A stretch of DNA of 64,000 nt, taken from NCBI GenBank assembly GCA_017525015.1, contig JAFXUK010000004.1:124001-188000 (forward strand), read 5' to 3'. The notes below the pieces were generated by a model. The model searched no databases. It saw only the letters and a program-made list of their open reading frames with translations, and was not told the DNA's origin. This stretch comes from Bacilli bacterium. GTDB lineage: Bacteria > Bacillota > Bacilli > RF39 > UBA660. Position 1 is the stretch's first letter, and the number at the start of each line of letters is the position of its first letter. A program made the translations under genes and the position numbers. Shown here in pieces: positions 43,984 to 51,743 of the stretch.

Positions 43984-45132
43984 CTAACATTTATATTTTA
44001 GCATATATTCGGTATATTTTAAACTATTAAGCACTTTATTAAATTTCTGTTTATCGACTTGTTCTACAAACTTAGCAAACTTATTTTGTAATTCCAAAGG
44101 TGGTAGTGGAATTTCCATAGATTCAATAACCTTCGCAGATGGTAAATGTGTTAAACATGCATTTCTTATATCTCTGCTTAATTCATTTAACATATATTGA
44201 TTCCATATTTCTTCAAAATATTTATAATTAATTTTATTATTAAGTGTAATTTTTAATAATGATGCACTGATAATTCCCTTTTCCATTTTAGAATCAAGTC
44301 GTAATAGTTTTCCTAGTGTCCCATCACACGTAACGATATAATCCAGAGGTTTCACTTCGAACTTATACATTTTTTCATCAAAATATTTTTTTGAAATATA
44401 ATAATTCCCCAAAGACTCATCTTTTTTAATTGCATTAATCTGTATATAAACTTTATATGTATCAGCAGTTTTTGGAACGTATAATGATTTTTTAATATCA
44501 CTACCAAATGGTCCTTTCAACATGCTTTCAGTACAGTTATTAAATTCTACTTTATCATACTTAAATCCATCTTGTTTACTTCCAAACATCTCGACAAACT
44601 GAGATTTTACAAGAATGTTTAATTTTTCTATTTCATTTTTCTTTATGTTTATTAATGAACTAACATTGTCTAGTTTCCTAACAATATTTTCTATTTCGCC
44701 GATACTATTTTCTTTAAATTCAAAATTCTCAATTTGACTATTACTAATATTAGGTTGAGCACATCCAATAGAACTTAACTCAACATATTTTTTAAATTGA
44801 GGTGACTGCAAAAGATAAAAAACATACTTTTTATACCTCTCGTCACATTTAATATTTCCAACACGTTGATTTAACATAGAAGGATTATCAAAACTATATA
44901 TTCCTACTTTACCAACAGTAGCACCTGACATAGCAATTAACAGATCATCTTTAAAAATTAAAAACTCTTTTCTATCACCAATGGTAGAAATAGGTGCGGT
45001 AATATCATTATCTATAATAACTTTATTATTTACTATATTTCCAATTCTTATGATAGGTGTTTCATTCGAAACAAAAGAATCACTTTTAAAGGCATAACCT
45101 CCTTGAACTTTAGCTATTTCTTTTAATTTCAT
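43984..45132 (-). CDS. hsdS: Type I specificity subunit, second copy
   Basis: The 382-residue protein has the two-half HsdS layout: TRD1 (about 1-150), central conserved helix (LVKSQFVEMFG near 180), TRD2, and C-terminal conserved region (PLELQNKFAKFVEQVDKQKF near 345). Its C-terminal end (YTEYMLKYKC) differs from that of the first HsdS (LQASLMQEYFG), as expected after a recombination. GAGGTGATTGT precedes the ATG. It lies between the recombinase and hsdR in the same direction as the other hsdS. Confidence 0.9.
   Translation of the reverse strand: MKLKEIAKVQGGYAFKSDSFVSNETPIIRIGNIVNNKVIIDNDITAPISTIGDRKEFLIFKDDLLIAMSGATVGKVGIYSFDNPSMLNQRVGNIKCDERYKKYVFYLLQSPQFKKYVELSSIGCAQPNISNSQIENFEFKENSIGEIENIVRKLDNVSSLINIKKNEIEKLNILVKSQFVEMFGSKQDGFKYDKVEFNNCTESMLKGPFGSDIKKSLYVPKTADTYKVYIQINAIKKDESLGNYYISKKYFDEKMYKFEVKPLDYIVTCDGTLGKLLRLDSKMEKGIISASLLKITLNNKINYKYFEEIWNQYMLNELSRDIRNACLTHLPSAKVIESMEIPLPPLELQNKFAKFVEQVDKQKFNKVLNSLKYTEYMLKYKC
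44594..44607. repeat. hsdS 14-bp shared site, copy 1
   Basis: ACAAACTGAGATTT in the central conserved region of the second hsdS. Same orientation as copies at 45148 and 46807. Confidence 0.85.
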
Positions 45133-45147
45133 ACAATCACCTCATTA

Positions 45148-45161
45148 ACAAACTGAGATTT
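45148..45161. repeat. hsdS 14-bp shared site, copy 2 (outside genes)
   Basis: ACAAACTGAGATTT between the recombinase stop and the second hsdS ribosome site. The local frame reads a fragment FKSQFV, so it looks like the remains of an hsdS centre. Confidence 0.85.
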
Positions 45162-45165
45162 GAAA

Positions 45166-46143
45166 TTAACAGATATATTTATGGTGAGATATCTTTACAT
45201 TATTTTGATTAACCATTGCATATTGAAGTGTTGTATCTATTTTGGCATGGCCTAATAATCTTTGAACTTGTTCAATTGGCATTCCTTTATCTATAGCTCT
45301 TGTAGCTAATGTTCTTCTAAATTTATGAGGATGAACCCTCTGTAGTTCTAAATCATTACCTAACTTTCTTAATCTAACTTCTACTCCACTTATTTCTAGT
45401 CTATCATGCGGTTCTTGTAAACTTACGAACAAAGCTGGGTTATTATCTTTTCTCATTTCAATATATTTTTCAAGATGTAACTTAGTTCTTGCATCAAAAT
45501 ATACTTCTCTTTCTTTACTTCCTTTTCCTATAACAATACAAGATCTATTTTCAAAATCTATGTCAGAGATATTAAGTTTTACAAGCTCTCCTACTCTAAC
45601 ACCTGTAGAGGATAAAAAATCAATTAATGCTAGATCTCTAATTTCTACACAACCATCTCGTAACTTTTCCAATACTTCATCAGAATACGTTTCTCTAACA
45701 ACCTTACTAGTTTTTATTTTATGAATTCTTCTAATGGGACTCTTCATAATATAATCCTCATCTTCTAGCCAAGAGAAAAAACTAGATAATATTCTTCTAA
45801 CATTATCTATTGTAACTTTACTACACTTATTCTTTTCTTGATAATTAGATAAATAATTTCTAAGATCATCTGTTTCTATCTTTTTTACATCTTTACTTAT
45901 TTCTTCTAACATATTTTCAATTGTAGTTTGATAATAATTAATAGTTCTTTCAGAACATCCCTCAATCTTTTTAGAAGATATAAACAATGTACAATAATCA
46001 ATAAATACTTCCTCTTTAATACATTCACTTACCTCATAATTATAAAAATTATGTTGTAATACATCATTTAATTTTTCTAGTTGATAATTATTAAGATATG
46101 AATTCATATCAGAATTTATTGTTCTAATTAGTTCATTTTTCAT
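45166..46143 (-). CDS. Tyrosine recombinase of the hsdS locus
   Basis: The 325-residue XerD/phage integrase-type recombinase has the catalytic pattern STGVRVGELVKL (Arg), HPHKFRRT (His-x-x-Arg), LGHAKIDTTLQYA (His and Tyr). N-terminal SAM-like core-binding domain. Recombinases in this place exchange hsdS target-recognition halves, which changes restriction-modification specificity. GGGGGAT precedes the ATG, and a TATAAT box lies near 46183. It is separated from the first hsdS by a terminator. Confidence 0.92.
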   Translation of the reverse strand: MKNELIRTINSDMNSYLNNYQLEKLNDVLQHNFYNYEVSECIKEEVFIDYCTLFISSKKIEGCSERTINYYQTTIENMLEEISKDVKKIETDDLRNYLSNYQEKNKCSKVTIDNVRRILSSFFSWLEDEDYIMKSPIRRIHKIKTSKVVRETYSDEVLEKLRDGCVEIRDLALIDFLSSTGVRVGELVKLNISDIDFENRSCIVIGKGSKEREVYFDARTKLHLEKYIEMRKDNNPALFVSLQEPHDRLEISGVEVRLRKLGNDLELQRVHPHKFRRTLATRAIDKGMPIEQVQRLLGHAKIDTTLQYAMVNQNNVKISHHKYIC

Positions 46144-46196
46144 ATAACATCAATCCCCCTTCTTTTAGAACGATTAATATTATACATTTATGCATA

Positions 46197-46226
46197 AAAA
46201 AGAGCACTTTACCCAAAGTACTCTTG
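46197..46226 (-). terminator. Intrinsic terminator after first hsdS
   Basis: AGAGTACTTT/AAAGTGCTCT stem with T-run. Confidence 0.85.
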
Positions 46227-47324
46227 CATTAATGAAGCTTGTAATTCTTCCAATTTTTTTAATTGTTTTTCAAATTCAAATTTCTGTTTATCGACCTGTT
46301 TAACAAACTCTGAAAACTTATTTTGAAGTTCTAGTGGTGCATTAGGTATTTTATAATTATAAATATCTTCATTATGTATTGCTGGATAATTAGCCCCAGT
46401 TGTAATAGAACTCATATCGTTAGTAAAATCATCAGATAATAAAATATACATCAAATATTCAGCTCTTATTCCTTTGCTTCTTAAAACACAAAATCCACTA
46501 GTCCCAATTATGTTATCATCATTATATTTATTCATGGCAATATTTTTCAAATTAGGCCTTACAGTAGATACAACTATATCATTATATCTTAGACATTGTT
46601 GAGCCCTTGATGGTTCTTCACCAACTTTATAATCTGTATATCCTGACATTACATTTTTGACACTGTCAATTGATGATATATCTATATATTTAATTTTATC
46701 TCCATTTTTAAATCTCTTTTTAATTTTTATAATGTTTTTATCAATAACTTCTCCTATCGTTATATAAGCAAATTTATTATTGTTTTTGATTGTTCCAAAC
46801 ATTTCGACAAACTGAGATTTGATTAATTCATCAAGTTTAAAAAGCTGATGCTTTTTATTATTTATCATATTATTAATTAAATTGAGTTTCATCGCAATTT
46901 TGTTTTGCTCTTCTAATGAGTAATCAGGAATGTCGATATTTAATATTTGTTTTAACGAAATATGTTTTACCGTTGCAAAGGATGTAGAATTTTCTATTTC
47001 CTTTAATTTAAAAGGTAAAGAATAATAAATGAAATCTCCATTGCAAGTGTTAATCGGATTAACTTTACAAACTCGTTGATTTAGCAAAGCATCATCAGAT
47101 TTCCATTTTGAAATATTAAATTCTCCATCCATTCCTATCAAAATATCATCTTTTTTTATTATATATTCATCTTTGTATTCTTCGGTAGTATACGTTTCTG
47201 TATAACCCCTTCTTATATCTCTAATTCTTACTAAAGGCATACCATTAACATCATTGAATAAGTTGGAGTCAAAAGCAAAACCGCTTATAACTTCAGCATA
47301 ATTAGATAATTTTTTCATTAACAT
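46209..47324 (-). CDS. hsdS: Type I specificity subunit, first copy
   Basis: The 371-residue HsdS has TRD1, a central LIKSQFVEMFG region, TRD2 and a full C-terminal conserved region PLELQNKFSEFVKQVDKQKF...LEELQASLMQEYFG. It starts by TAATG overlap with hsdM, so it is the expressed partner of the methylase. The short regions KSQFVEMFG and LELQNKF are nearly identical to those of the second hsdS, giving sites for exchange. It should bind two DNA half-sites. Confidence 0.93.
   Translation of the reverse strand: MLMKKLSNYAEVISGFAFDSNLFNDVNGMPLVRIRDIRRGYTETYTTEEYKDEYIIKKDDILIGMDGEFNISKWKSDDALLNQRVCKVNPINTCNGDFIYYSLPFKLKEIENSTSFATVKHISLKQILNIDIPDYSLEEQNKIAMKLNLINNMINNKKHQLFKLDELIKSQFVEMFGTIKNNNKFAYITIGEVIDKNIIKIKKRFKNGDKIKYIDISSIDSVKNVMSGYTDYKVGEEPSRAQQCLRYNDIVVSTVRPNLKNIAMNKYNDDNIIGTSGFCVLRSKGIRAEYLMYILLSDDFTNDMSSITTGANYPAIHNEDIYNYKIPNAPLELQNKFSEFVKQVDKQKFEFEKQLKKLEELQASLMQEYFG
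46807..46820. repeat. hsdS 14-bp shared site, copy 3
   Basis: ACAAACTGAGATTT in the central region of the first hsdS. With copies at 44594 and 45148 all in one orientation, exchange would delete or add DNA rather than invert it. Confidence 0.85.
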
Positions 47325-48772
47325 TATAACAACTCCTCAAGCTCTTTTAATTGCTTTTGGAATTCTTTTTCCATATCCATTATTTCTTTTAATATTACTT
47401 TTGGATTTTCATATTCTACTTTTTCTTGAACTATTTCTTTATACTTATTAATTGATAAATCATATCCATTATTTACGATTTCTTCTTTTGTAACAAAGAA
47501 TGATTTATCTGTTCTATGTCTATCAGCTTCTTTATCTAAATTATTAAATCTTTCGACTATATCAGGAATATCTGATTCACTAATTTTAGTACGTTTTGCA
47601 TCTAAACTATAACCATCTGCTTGCATATCATAGAACCAAACTTTATCTGTTCCACCTGTAGTTGTTTTGGTAAATACTAATACAGCAGTTGATACACCAG
47701 CATAAGGTTGGAATACTCCACTTGGCATAGATACAACAGCTTCTAGCTTATTGTTTTCTATTAATTCTTTTCTTATAGCCTTATGAGCATTACTACTTCC
47801 AAATAAAACACCATCAGGAACTATACAAGCACATCTTCCACCTATTTTTAACGCTCTTAAAAATAATGTCAAAAATAGCAATTCTGTTTTTTTAGTATTA
47901 CACACTTTCAATAATGATGGAGATGTTCTTTCTGTATCAATTGTTCCTTTAAATGGAGGATTAGCTAAAATAATTGAATATTTTTCTTCATCTTTATTAT
48001 CTTCAGATACAGAATCTTTGTAATTTATATTAGGATTATCTATACCATGCAACATCATATTCATAGCACTTAATCTAAGCATTGTTGTATCTGTATCAAA
48101 TCCATAAAACATAGAATTATTGAAATGATATTTTAGTGTATCATTTTCAAATATCTCTTTATGTTTTTCTCTTAAATATTCTCCTGTTTCAACTAAGAAT
48201 CCACCTGAACCACAAGCTGGATCACAAATAATATCATTTGGTGATGGTTTTATCATTTCTATCATCATTTTTATTATATGTCTTGGTGTTCTAAATTGTC
48301 CTAAATCTCCAGAAGAAGATAATTTAGATAACATATATTCATAAACATCACCTTTTGTATCTCTTTCTTTCATCGGAATAGAATCGATTTTACTTACTAC
48401 TTTTTCAAGAACTAATGGTGTTGGTACGGCAAATATTGCACTTTCCATGTATCTTGAAAAAGATGAATCTTTACTTGGTTGTAAATTTTTAATAAAAGGA
48501 AAAACTTTTTCTGAAACAACTTTATACATTTCTGGAGCTGACATATTTTTAAATTTACTCCATCTACATTCTTGATGTTCTTCATCAAATATTCTATTAA
48601 ATTTAACTCCTAATAATTGTTCTGTTTGCTCATTATTAGTTTCTACATCATCTAAACCTTTTATAAATAATAAGTATGTTATTTGTTCAATTACTGTTAA
48701 TGGATTAGCTACTCCACCAGCAAAAAAATCATTCCATACTTGATCTATTTTATTTTGTATTGCTTTTTCCAT
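47324..48772 (-). CDS. hsdM: Type I DNA methyltransferase M subunit
   Basis: The 482-residue protein has the N-terminal helical HsdM domain, the SAM-binding motif DPACGSGGFLVE (near residue 182) and the catalytic NPPF motif (ANPPFKG near 263), marking an N6-adenine methylase. It works with HsdS to protect host DNA and, if HsdR is active, to restrict foreign DNA. GGGAGAGGTTT precedes the ATG. It is the first gene of the leftward restriction operon and overlaps hsdS by TAATG. Confidence 0.95.
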   Translation of the reverse strand: MEKAIQNKIDQVWNDFFAGGVANPLTVIEQITYLLFIKGLDDVETNNEQTEQLLGVKFNRIFDEEHQECRWSKFKNMSAPEMYKVVSEKVFPFIKNLQPSKDSSFSRYMESAIFAVPTPLVLEKVVSKIDSIPMKERDTKGDVYEYMLSKLSSSGDLGQFRTPRHIIKMMIEMIKPSPNDIICDPACGSGGFLVETGEYLREKHKEIFENDTLKYHFNNSMFYGFDTDTTMLRLSAMNMMLHGIDNPNINYKDSVSEDNKDEEKYSIILANPPFKGTIDTERTSPSLLKVCNTKKTELLFLTLFLRALKIGGRCACIVPDGVLFGSSNAHKAIRKELIENNKLEAVVSMPSGVFQPYAGVSTAVLVFTKTTTGGTDKVWFYDMQADGYSLDAKRTKISESDIPDIVERFNNLDKEADRHRTDKSFFVTKEEIVNNGYDLSINKYKEIVQEKVEYENPKVILKEIMDMEKEFQKQLKELEELL

Positions 48773-48949
48773 AAACCTCTCCCATTTCTTTGCTCAATTT
48801 ATTAATAATTCCATACAATTAATTATATCATAATTATTTCACTTATTAATAGCAAGTACTGAATTTGTCATACATCACAATTTTCACTCCTTGCATTAGC
48901 AAGCACTGAAATTGTGTCCACATTCACAAATTCGGATTTTTTGTTCTAT

Positions 48950-48990
48950 GTTAGAAAAAGATAGAATCATTTTTCTTTCTAACAAAAAAA
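48950..48990. terminator. Long hairpin, possible bidirectional terminator
   Basis: GTTAGAAAAA...TTTTTCTTTCTAAC stem followed by A/T runs on both sides. Confidence 0.65.
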
Positions 48991-49130
48991 TCTTTCAATG
49001 AGGAGTTCCCCAATCCCCCAAGATAATTTATGCAAAAAATCCATGCCCCAAAAAATTCCAAAATAATTCACACTTTTTTCTTATGGACATTAAAAATAAG
49101 AATGATAGAATATAGTAAACTAGGAATATT

Positions 49131-49178
49131 TTAACAAAATAGTTAATAAAACTGTTTATATTTTTGTTAAAAAAATTG
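49131..49178. repeat. 12-bp array 1 (4 units)
   Basis: Units TTAACAAAATAG, TTAATAAAACTG, TTTATATTTTTG, TTAAAAAAATTG: consensus TTAAnAAAAnTG, strict 12-bp period. Confidence 0.75.
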
Positions 49179-49248
49179 ATATAGAATTATTTATTGTCAA
49201 TAGGTACAATATAGTAAACTAGATAAATTATTGATCATTATAGCAATC

Positions 49249-49320
49249 AAAAATGAGAATAAAAATGAGAATAAAAATGAGAAAATAAATGAGAATAAAA
49301 ATGAGAAAAAAAATGAGTCT
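49249..49320. repeat. 12-bp array 2 (6 units)
   Basis: Six contiguous 12-bp units of AAAAATGAGAAT with minor changes; the period is exact throughout. Confidence 0.95.
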
Positions 49321-49378
49321 TGAAAAAGTCAATTAAATCATTAAAATAATATATAATAGCAATGATTGTATACAAATA

Positions 49379-49438
49379 ACGTTTTAAAAAGCGTTTTAAA
49401 AAACGTTTCAAAAAACGATTTGAAAAACGTTTGCTAAA
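49379..49438. repeat. 12-bp array 3 (5 units)
   Basis: Units ACGTTTTAAAAA, GCGTTTTAAAAA, ACGTTTCAAAAA, ACGATTTGAAAA, ACGTTTGCTAAA; strict 12-bp period. Confidence 0.95.
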
Positions 49439-49475
49439 AGAAATGTATTTTAGTATATTTTGATAAAGTAGATAA

Positions 49476-49523
49476 TTAATAAAAAAAATAAAAAATTAAT
49501 TATTAAAAAAATTAATAAAAAAA
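49476..49523. repeat. 12-bp array 4 (about 4 units)
   Basis: TTAATAAAAAAA at 49476 and 49512, TTATTAAAAAAA at 49500, with a degenerate unit at 49488. The AT-richness makes this the least certain array. Confidence 0.6.
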
Positions 49524-49588
49524 ATATGTATTGTAATTAATATAAGAATATCATATATTATGGTAAAGTAGATTAAGTCTGAGAAAGA

Positions 49589-49672
49589 CAAAAAGGATTT
49601 CAAAAAGGACTTAAAAAAAGACTTCAAAAAGTACTTTAAAAAGTACTTTGAAAAGTACTTGCAAAAGGATCA
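49589..49672. repeat. 12-bp array 5 (7 units)
   Basis: Units CAAAAAGGATTT, CAAAAAGGACTT, AAAAAAAGACTT, CAAAAAGTACTT, TAAAAAGTACTT, TGAAAAGTACTT, GCAAAAGGATCA; strict 12-bp period. Confidence 0.95.
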
Positions 49673-49699
49673 AAAAAATAGTACATTTGATTAAATAAG

Positions 49700-49759
49700 G
49701 AAACTCTAGAAGAATATTCTAGAGAATAATTTAGAGAGTATTTTAGAGGATATTGTAAA
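49700..49759. repeat. 12-bp array 6 (5 units)
   Basis: Units GAAACTCTAGAA, GAATATTCTAGA, GAATAATTTAGA, GAGTATTTTAGA, GGATATTGTAAA; strict 12-bp period. Confidence 0.92.
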
Positions 49760-49803
49760 AGGACATCATTTATATTATATTTTGATAAAGTAGATAAACT
49801 ATG

Positions 49804-49833
49804 AAAAGAGGAAAATTAATTCCTCTTTTTTTT
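49804..49833 (+). terminator. Leader terminator 1
   Basis: AAAGAGGAA-AATTAA-TTCCTCTTT stem followed by T residues, directly after the last box. Confidence 0.88.
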
Positions 49834-49852
49834 GTAGAAAGGTGGAAAAAAT

Positions 49853-49870
49853 ATGCCGCGAGCACCATAA
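49853..49870 (+). CDS. Five-codon leader ORF (MPRAP)
   Basis: ATG CCG CGA GCA CCA TAA is preceded by AAAGGTGG at a good distance. It lies between two terminators upstream of the replication-type gene. CCG and CGA are rare codons for this AT-rich sequence, so slow translation could affect folding of terminator 2. That a peptide is made is likely from the ribosome site but unproven. Confidence 0.55.
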   Translation: MPRAP

Positions 49871-49892
49871 CTATGTTAAGACAATTTATTTT

Positions 49893-49919
49893 TGAGGAAG
49901 TTAATCTTCCTCTTTTTTT
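49893..49919 (+). terminator. Leader terminator 2
   Basis: GAGGAAG/CTTCCTC stem with T-run. It shares GAGGAA/TTCCTC with terminator 1, so alternative pairing between the two is possible. Confidence 0.88.
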
Positions 49920-49946
49920 GTGCAATAAAATAGAAAGGAGGATAAA

Positions 49947-50264
49947 ATGGATAGTTTTATTAAAATACCATTAACCATATTGGAATCGAGATTACCAAAT
50001 AAGGCTGCCCTACTACTTGGATTGCTAATATCTAACTCTCAACAGTATGGATATGCTTATGGTAGGAATCAATACTATGCAGAAAAGCTTGGTTGCTCAC
50101 CTAGAACTATTACTAAACTTCTAAAATTACTTGAAGATGACTATTACATTAAAATTGAAGATGGTCATAGTTTTAAAAGAAGAATCAAAATAAACCAAGA
50201 ACGTCTAACTAATCCGAACTACATTTACCAGTTGATAGACAATGCACTCTATCATAATAAATAA
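49947..50264 (+). CDS. Winged-helix protein, replication-initiator-like
   Basis: The 105-residue protein is basic with a winged helix-turn-helix: YYAEKLGCSPRTITKLLKLLEDDYYIKI. The sequence resembles N-terminal DNA-binding domains of RepA/DnaD-type initiators, but the protein is shorter. AAAGGAGGATAAA precedes the ATG. It leads a three-gene rightward operon with an SSB-like and a DUF3173-like protein, after a region of 12-bp iterons. It is likely to bind DNA near the arrays, as an initiator or regulator (inferred). Confidence 0.8.
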   Translation: MDSFIKIPLTILESRLPNKAALLLGLLISNSQQYGYAYGRNQYYAEKLGCSPRTITKLLKLLEDDYYIKIEDGHSFKRRIKINQERLTNPNYIYQLIDNALYHNK

Positions 50265-50321
50265 TAATATATAAATAATATAAATATATAAGATAAGACC
50301 TTAAGGCCTTAAGGAGAGTTC

Positions 50322-50756
50322 ATGGATGATTACAAAGACTTCATAACTTATAGTGGCAATATAACAAGTATTAGAAAAAATGTTGATAAAAAATATATCT
50401 GGTTTGATATAGGTAAAATAGAATCATACGAAGATCAGGATGGGAAAGTAAGAACTAATCCATCCTATTTTAGTGCCAGAATCTATAAATGTTATGAAAA
50501 TAAAATAAACATATCTTTAAATGATAAAGTATGTATACGAGGTATCCCTAAGGGATACGTGGATAAAAAGGGATATAGGCAAAACTATATTCACGTTACA
50601 GAATATAACGGAATAAATATAGATGAGAATCTAGTTGACCAATTCGGTGAAGATATAGATGGAACTCCTCTATGGCATGGAAAAAAATGCGAAAGCACCC
50701 CACCATCAGAAGAGGAATTAAAAGAAATGCAAGAAATATTAGATTCATTTAAATAA
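50322..50756 (+). CDS. OB-fold, single-strand DNA-binding-like protein
   Basis: The 144-residue protein has an SSB-type OB-fold pattern: NITSIRKNVDKKYIWFDIGKI, YFSARIYKC, DKVCIRGIPKGYVDKKGYRQNYIHVTEYN, then an acidic tail ending EELKEMQEILDSFK. The acidic tail fits SSB partner binding. AAGGAGAGTTC precedes the ATG, within a CCTTAAGG palindrome repeat (50303-50318) that could hide the ribosome site. Same operon as the winged-helix gene; probably works in element replication. Confidence 0.82.
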   Translation: MDDYKDFITYSGNITSIRKNVDKKYIWFDIGKIESYEDQDGKVRTNPSYFSARIYKCYENKINISLNDKVCIRGIPKGYVDKKGYRQNYIHVTEYNGINIDENLVDQFGEDIDGTPLWHGKKCESTPPSEEELKEMQEILDSFK

Positions 50757-50768
50757 GGAGGGTTTGAA

Positions 50769-50996
50769 ATGGAAACAAATGAATTATTAAAATTACTATC
50801 TCAACAATGGTGTAGTCTTAATGACTTAATGAAGATTTGTAAGTGTGGGAAAAATAAAGCACTTATAGTAAAAAACAAGATTAAAAAACAACTTCTAGAT
50901 GAAGGATATATCTTACCTAGTAGATCATTACCAATGAAAGCTGTTGTTGATATATTAAAAATAGATATAGACTATCTAAGAGAAATGTCTAAATAA
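50769..50996 (+). CDS. DUF3173-like / excisionase-like small DNA-binding protein
   Basis: The 75-residue protein has a helical DNA-binding pattern (LLSQQWCSLNDLMKICKCGKNKALIVKNKIKKQLLDEGYILPSRS). It matches DUF3173, a family that accompanies site-specific integrases of integrative elements. It would help direct excision. AAGGAGGGTTTGAA precedes the ATG. It is 13 bases after the OB-fold gene and 3.4 kb from the integrase. Confidence 0.78.
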   Translation: METNELLKLLSQQWCSLNDLMKICKCGKNKALIVKNKIKKQLLDEGYILPSRSLPMKAVVDILKIDIDYLREMSK

Positions 50997-50999
50997 AAA

Positions 51000-51024
51000 G
51001 GTGCTGATATAGAATCAGCACCAT
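51000..51024 (-). terminator. Terminator of right cassette operon
   Basis: GGTGCTGAT/ATCAGCACC stem with T-run on the minus strand; on the plus strand there is no T-run. Confidence 0.85.
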
Positions 51025-51046
51025 AATTAACAAATACAAGAAGAAA

Positions 51047-51388
51047 CTATTGGTTGACTACTTCGATTGTTTCAAAATCAAAAGTATCAGCCTCAATAAT
51101 AATGTTGTAAACATCCCTATTGTTGTCTTCAACAACAAATTTAACACAATTATTATTGACTTCTACTTCTAAAATTGTATCATCATTGAATGTATTATGA
51201 GAATTAACGTAATTAGTAACATTCTTGAAAGTTACTTTTATAATTGAATTTTCTGGATTCCCATCAACGTAATCCTCTTGCATAAATAAACAATACATTA
51301 TCTTTAATGATACAGACCCATCGTTCTTTGAAATCTCAAGAATTCCACTATCATGGAAATTATAATTGTTGATATCTTTAATCTTCAT
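51047..51388 (-). CDS. Possible partner/immunity protein, right cassette
   Basis: The 113-residue acidic protein is beta-rich (YNFHDSGILEISKNDGSVSLKIMYCLFM; FVVEDNNRDVYNIIIEADTFDF) with no signal peptide. It overlaps the end of the toxin-like gene by 11 bases. In the left cassette the matching place is held by a different small acidic protein, which suggests interchangeable partners. Immunity is inferred from place and size. AAAGGAAGT precedes the ATG. Confidence 0.65.
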   Translation of the reverse strand: MKIKDINNYNFHDSGILEISKNDGSVSLKIMYCLFMQEDYVDGNPENSIIKVTFKNVTNYVNSHNTFNDDTILEVEVNNNCVKFVVEDNNRDVYNIIIEADTFDFETIEVVNQ

Positions 51389-51743
51389 CTTTACTACTTC
51401 CTTTCTTAGTCACAATATGTGAGGCTTTTGAGTTTTTAGGGCAAGGATTTCCATCAATGTCTAAATATGCATCACCAGCGCCTGTTGCATTAGGATTTTC
51501 AACATGCCAATGATCTTTACCAGCGAATCCATTTTTGCCCTTTTGGCCTTTGTCAAAATGAATTACCATACCAGTATTATCATTAGTATATGTGGTTCTA
51601 TGGGAACCATTTTCTTTTGCTTTAGGATTAGTAGTATCCTTCCAATTATCATCCAAGTCTTTTGGAGTCATGTTTTGTAAAGAACTAATTGAACTAACTG
51701 TTCCGCCTAAAGTACCAGTGAAATGACCTGAATTACCTTTCAT
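51378..51743 (-). CDS. Toxin-like small protein, right cassette
   Basis: The 121-residue protein has a Gly/Ser-rich N terminus (MKGNSGHFTGTLGGTVSS) and a C-terminal part (MVIHFDKGQKGKNGFAGKDHWHVENPN...YLDIDGNPCPKNSKASHI) like the C-terminal domains of polymorphic toxins. Several His and Lys could form an RNase-type active site. No secretion signal. It overlaps the DUF4417 gene by ATGA. Compared with the left cassette, the N terminus is of the same kind and the C-terminal part is different. Confidence 0.72.
   Translation of the reverse strand: MKGNSGHFTGTLGGTVSSISSLQNMTPKDLDDNWKDTTNPKAKENGSHRTTYTNDNTGMVIHFDKGQKGKNGFAGKDHWHVENPNATGAGDAYLDIDGNPCPKNSKASHIVTKKGSSKDED

Larger units (their letters stand above)
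49106..49799. promoter_or_regulatory. Conserved boxes between the 12-bp arrays
   Basis: Five clear boxes start at 49106 (TAGAATATAGTAAACTAG), 49205 (TACAATATAGTAAACTAG), 49454 (TATATTTTGATAAAGTAGAT), 49554 (near TATTATGGTAAAGTAGAT) and 49776 (TATATTTTGATAAAGTAGAT). Weaker ones are near 49352 (TATAATAG) and 49682 (TACATTTGATTAAATAAGG). Spacing is about 94-147 bp. Each resembles a -10 box followed by a fixed 12-base segment (A/G-T-A-x-TAAA-G/C-TAGA). They could be promoters or protein-binding sites. Confidence 0.75.
48773..49946. other. Gene-free region with six 12-bp arrays, boxes and attenuator leader
   Basis: This 1174-bp stretch has no normal gene. Left part (48773-48930): hsdM promoter region with two imperfect direct repeats beginning AGCAAG(T/C)ACTGAA (48851 and 48899), each including an inverted repeat. 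Then a hairpin (48950-48985). From 49106 to 49799 there are seven box-like sequences and six arrays of 12-bp repeats, each listed separately. From 49804 a two-terminator leader with a five-codon ORF leads to the gene at 49947. It is AT-rich and most resembles an origin or a multi-promoter control region. Confidence 0.85.

Noticed and set aside
49249..49759. Possible CRISPR array
   Set aside because: Units are 12 bp, contiguous and without spacers, and no cas gene is present.
50265..50321. CCTTAAGG repeat as a terminator
   Set aside because: There is no T-run; it overlaps the ribosome site of the OB-fold gene and is more likely a translation-level hairpin or chance.
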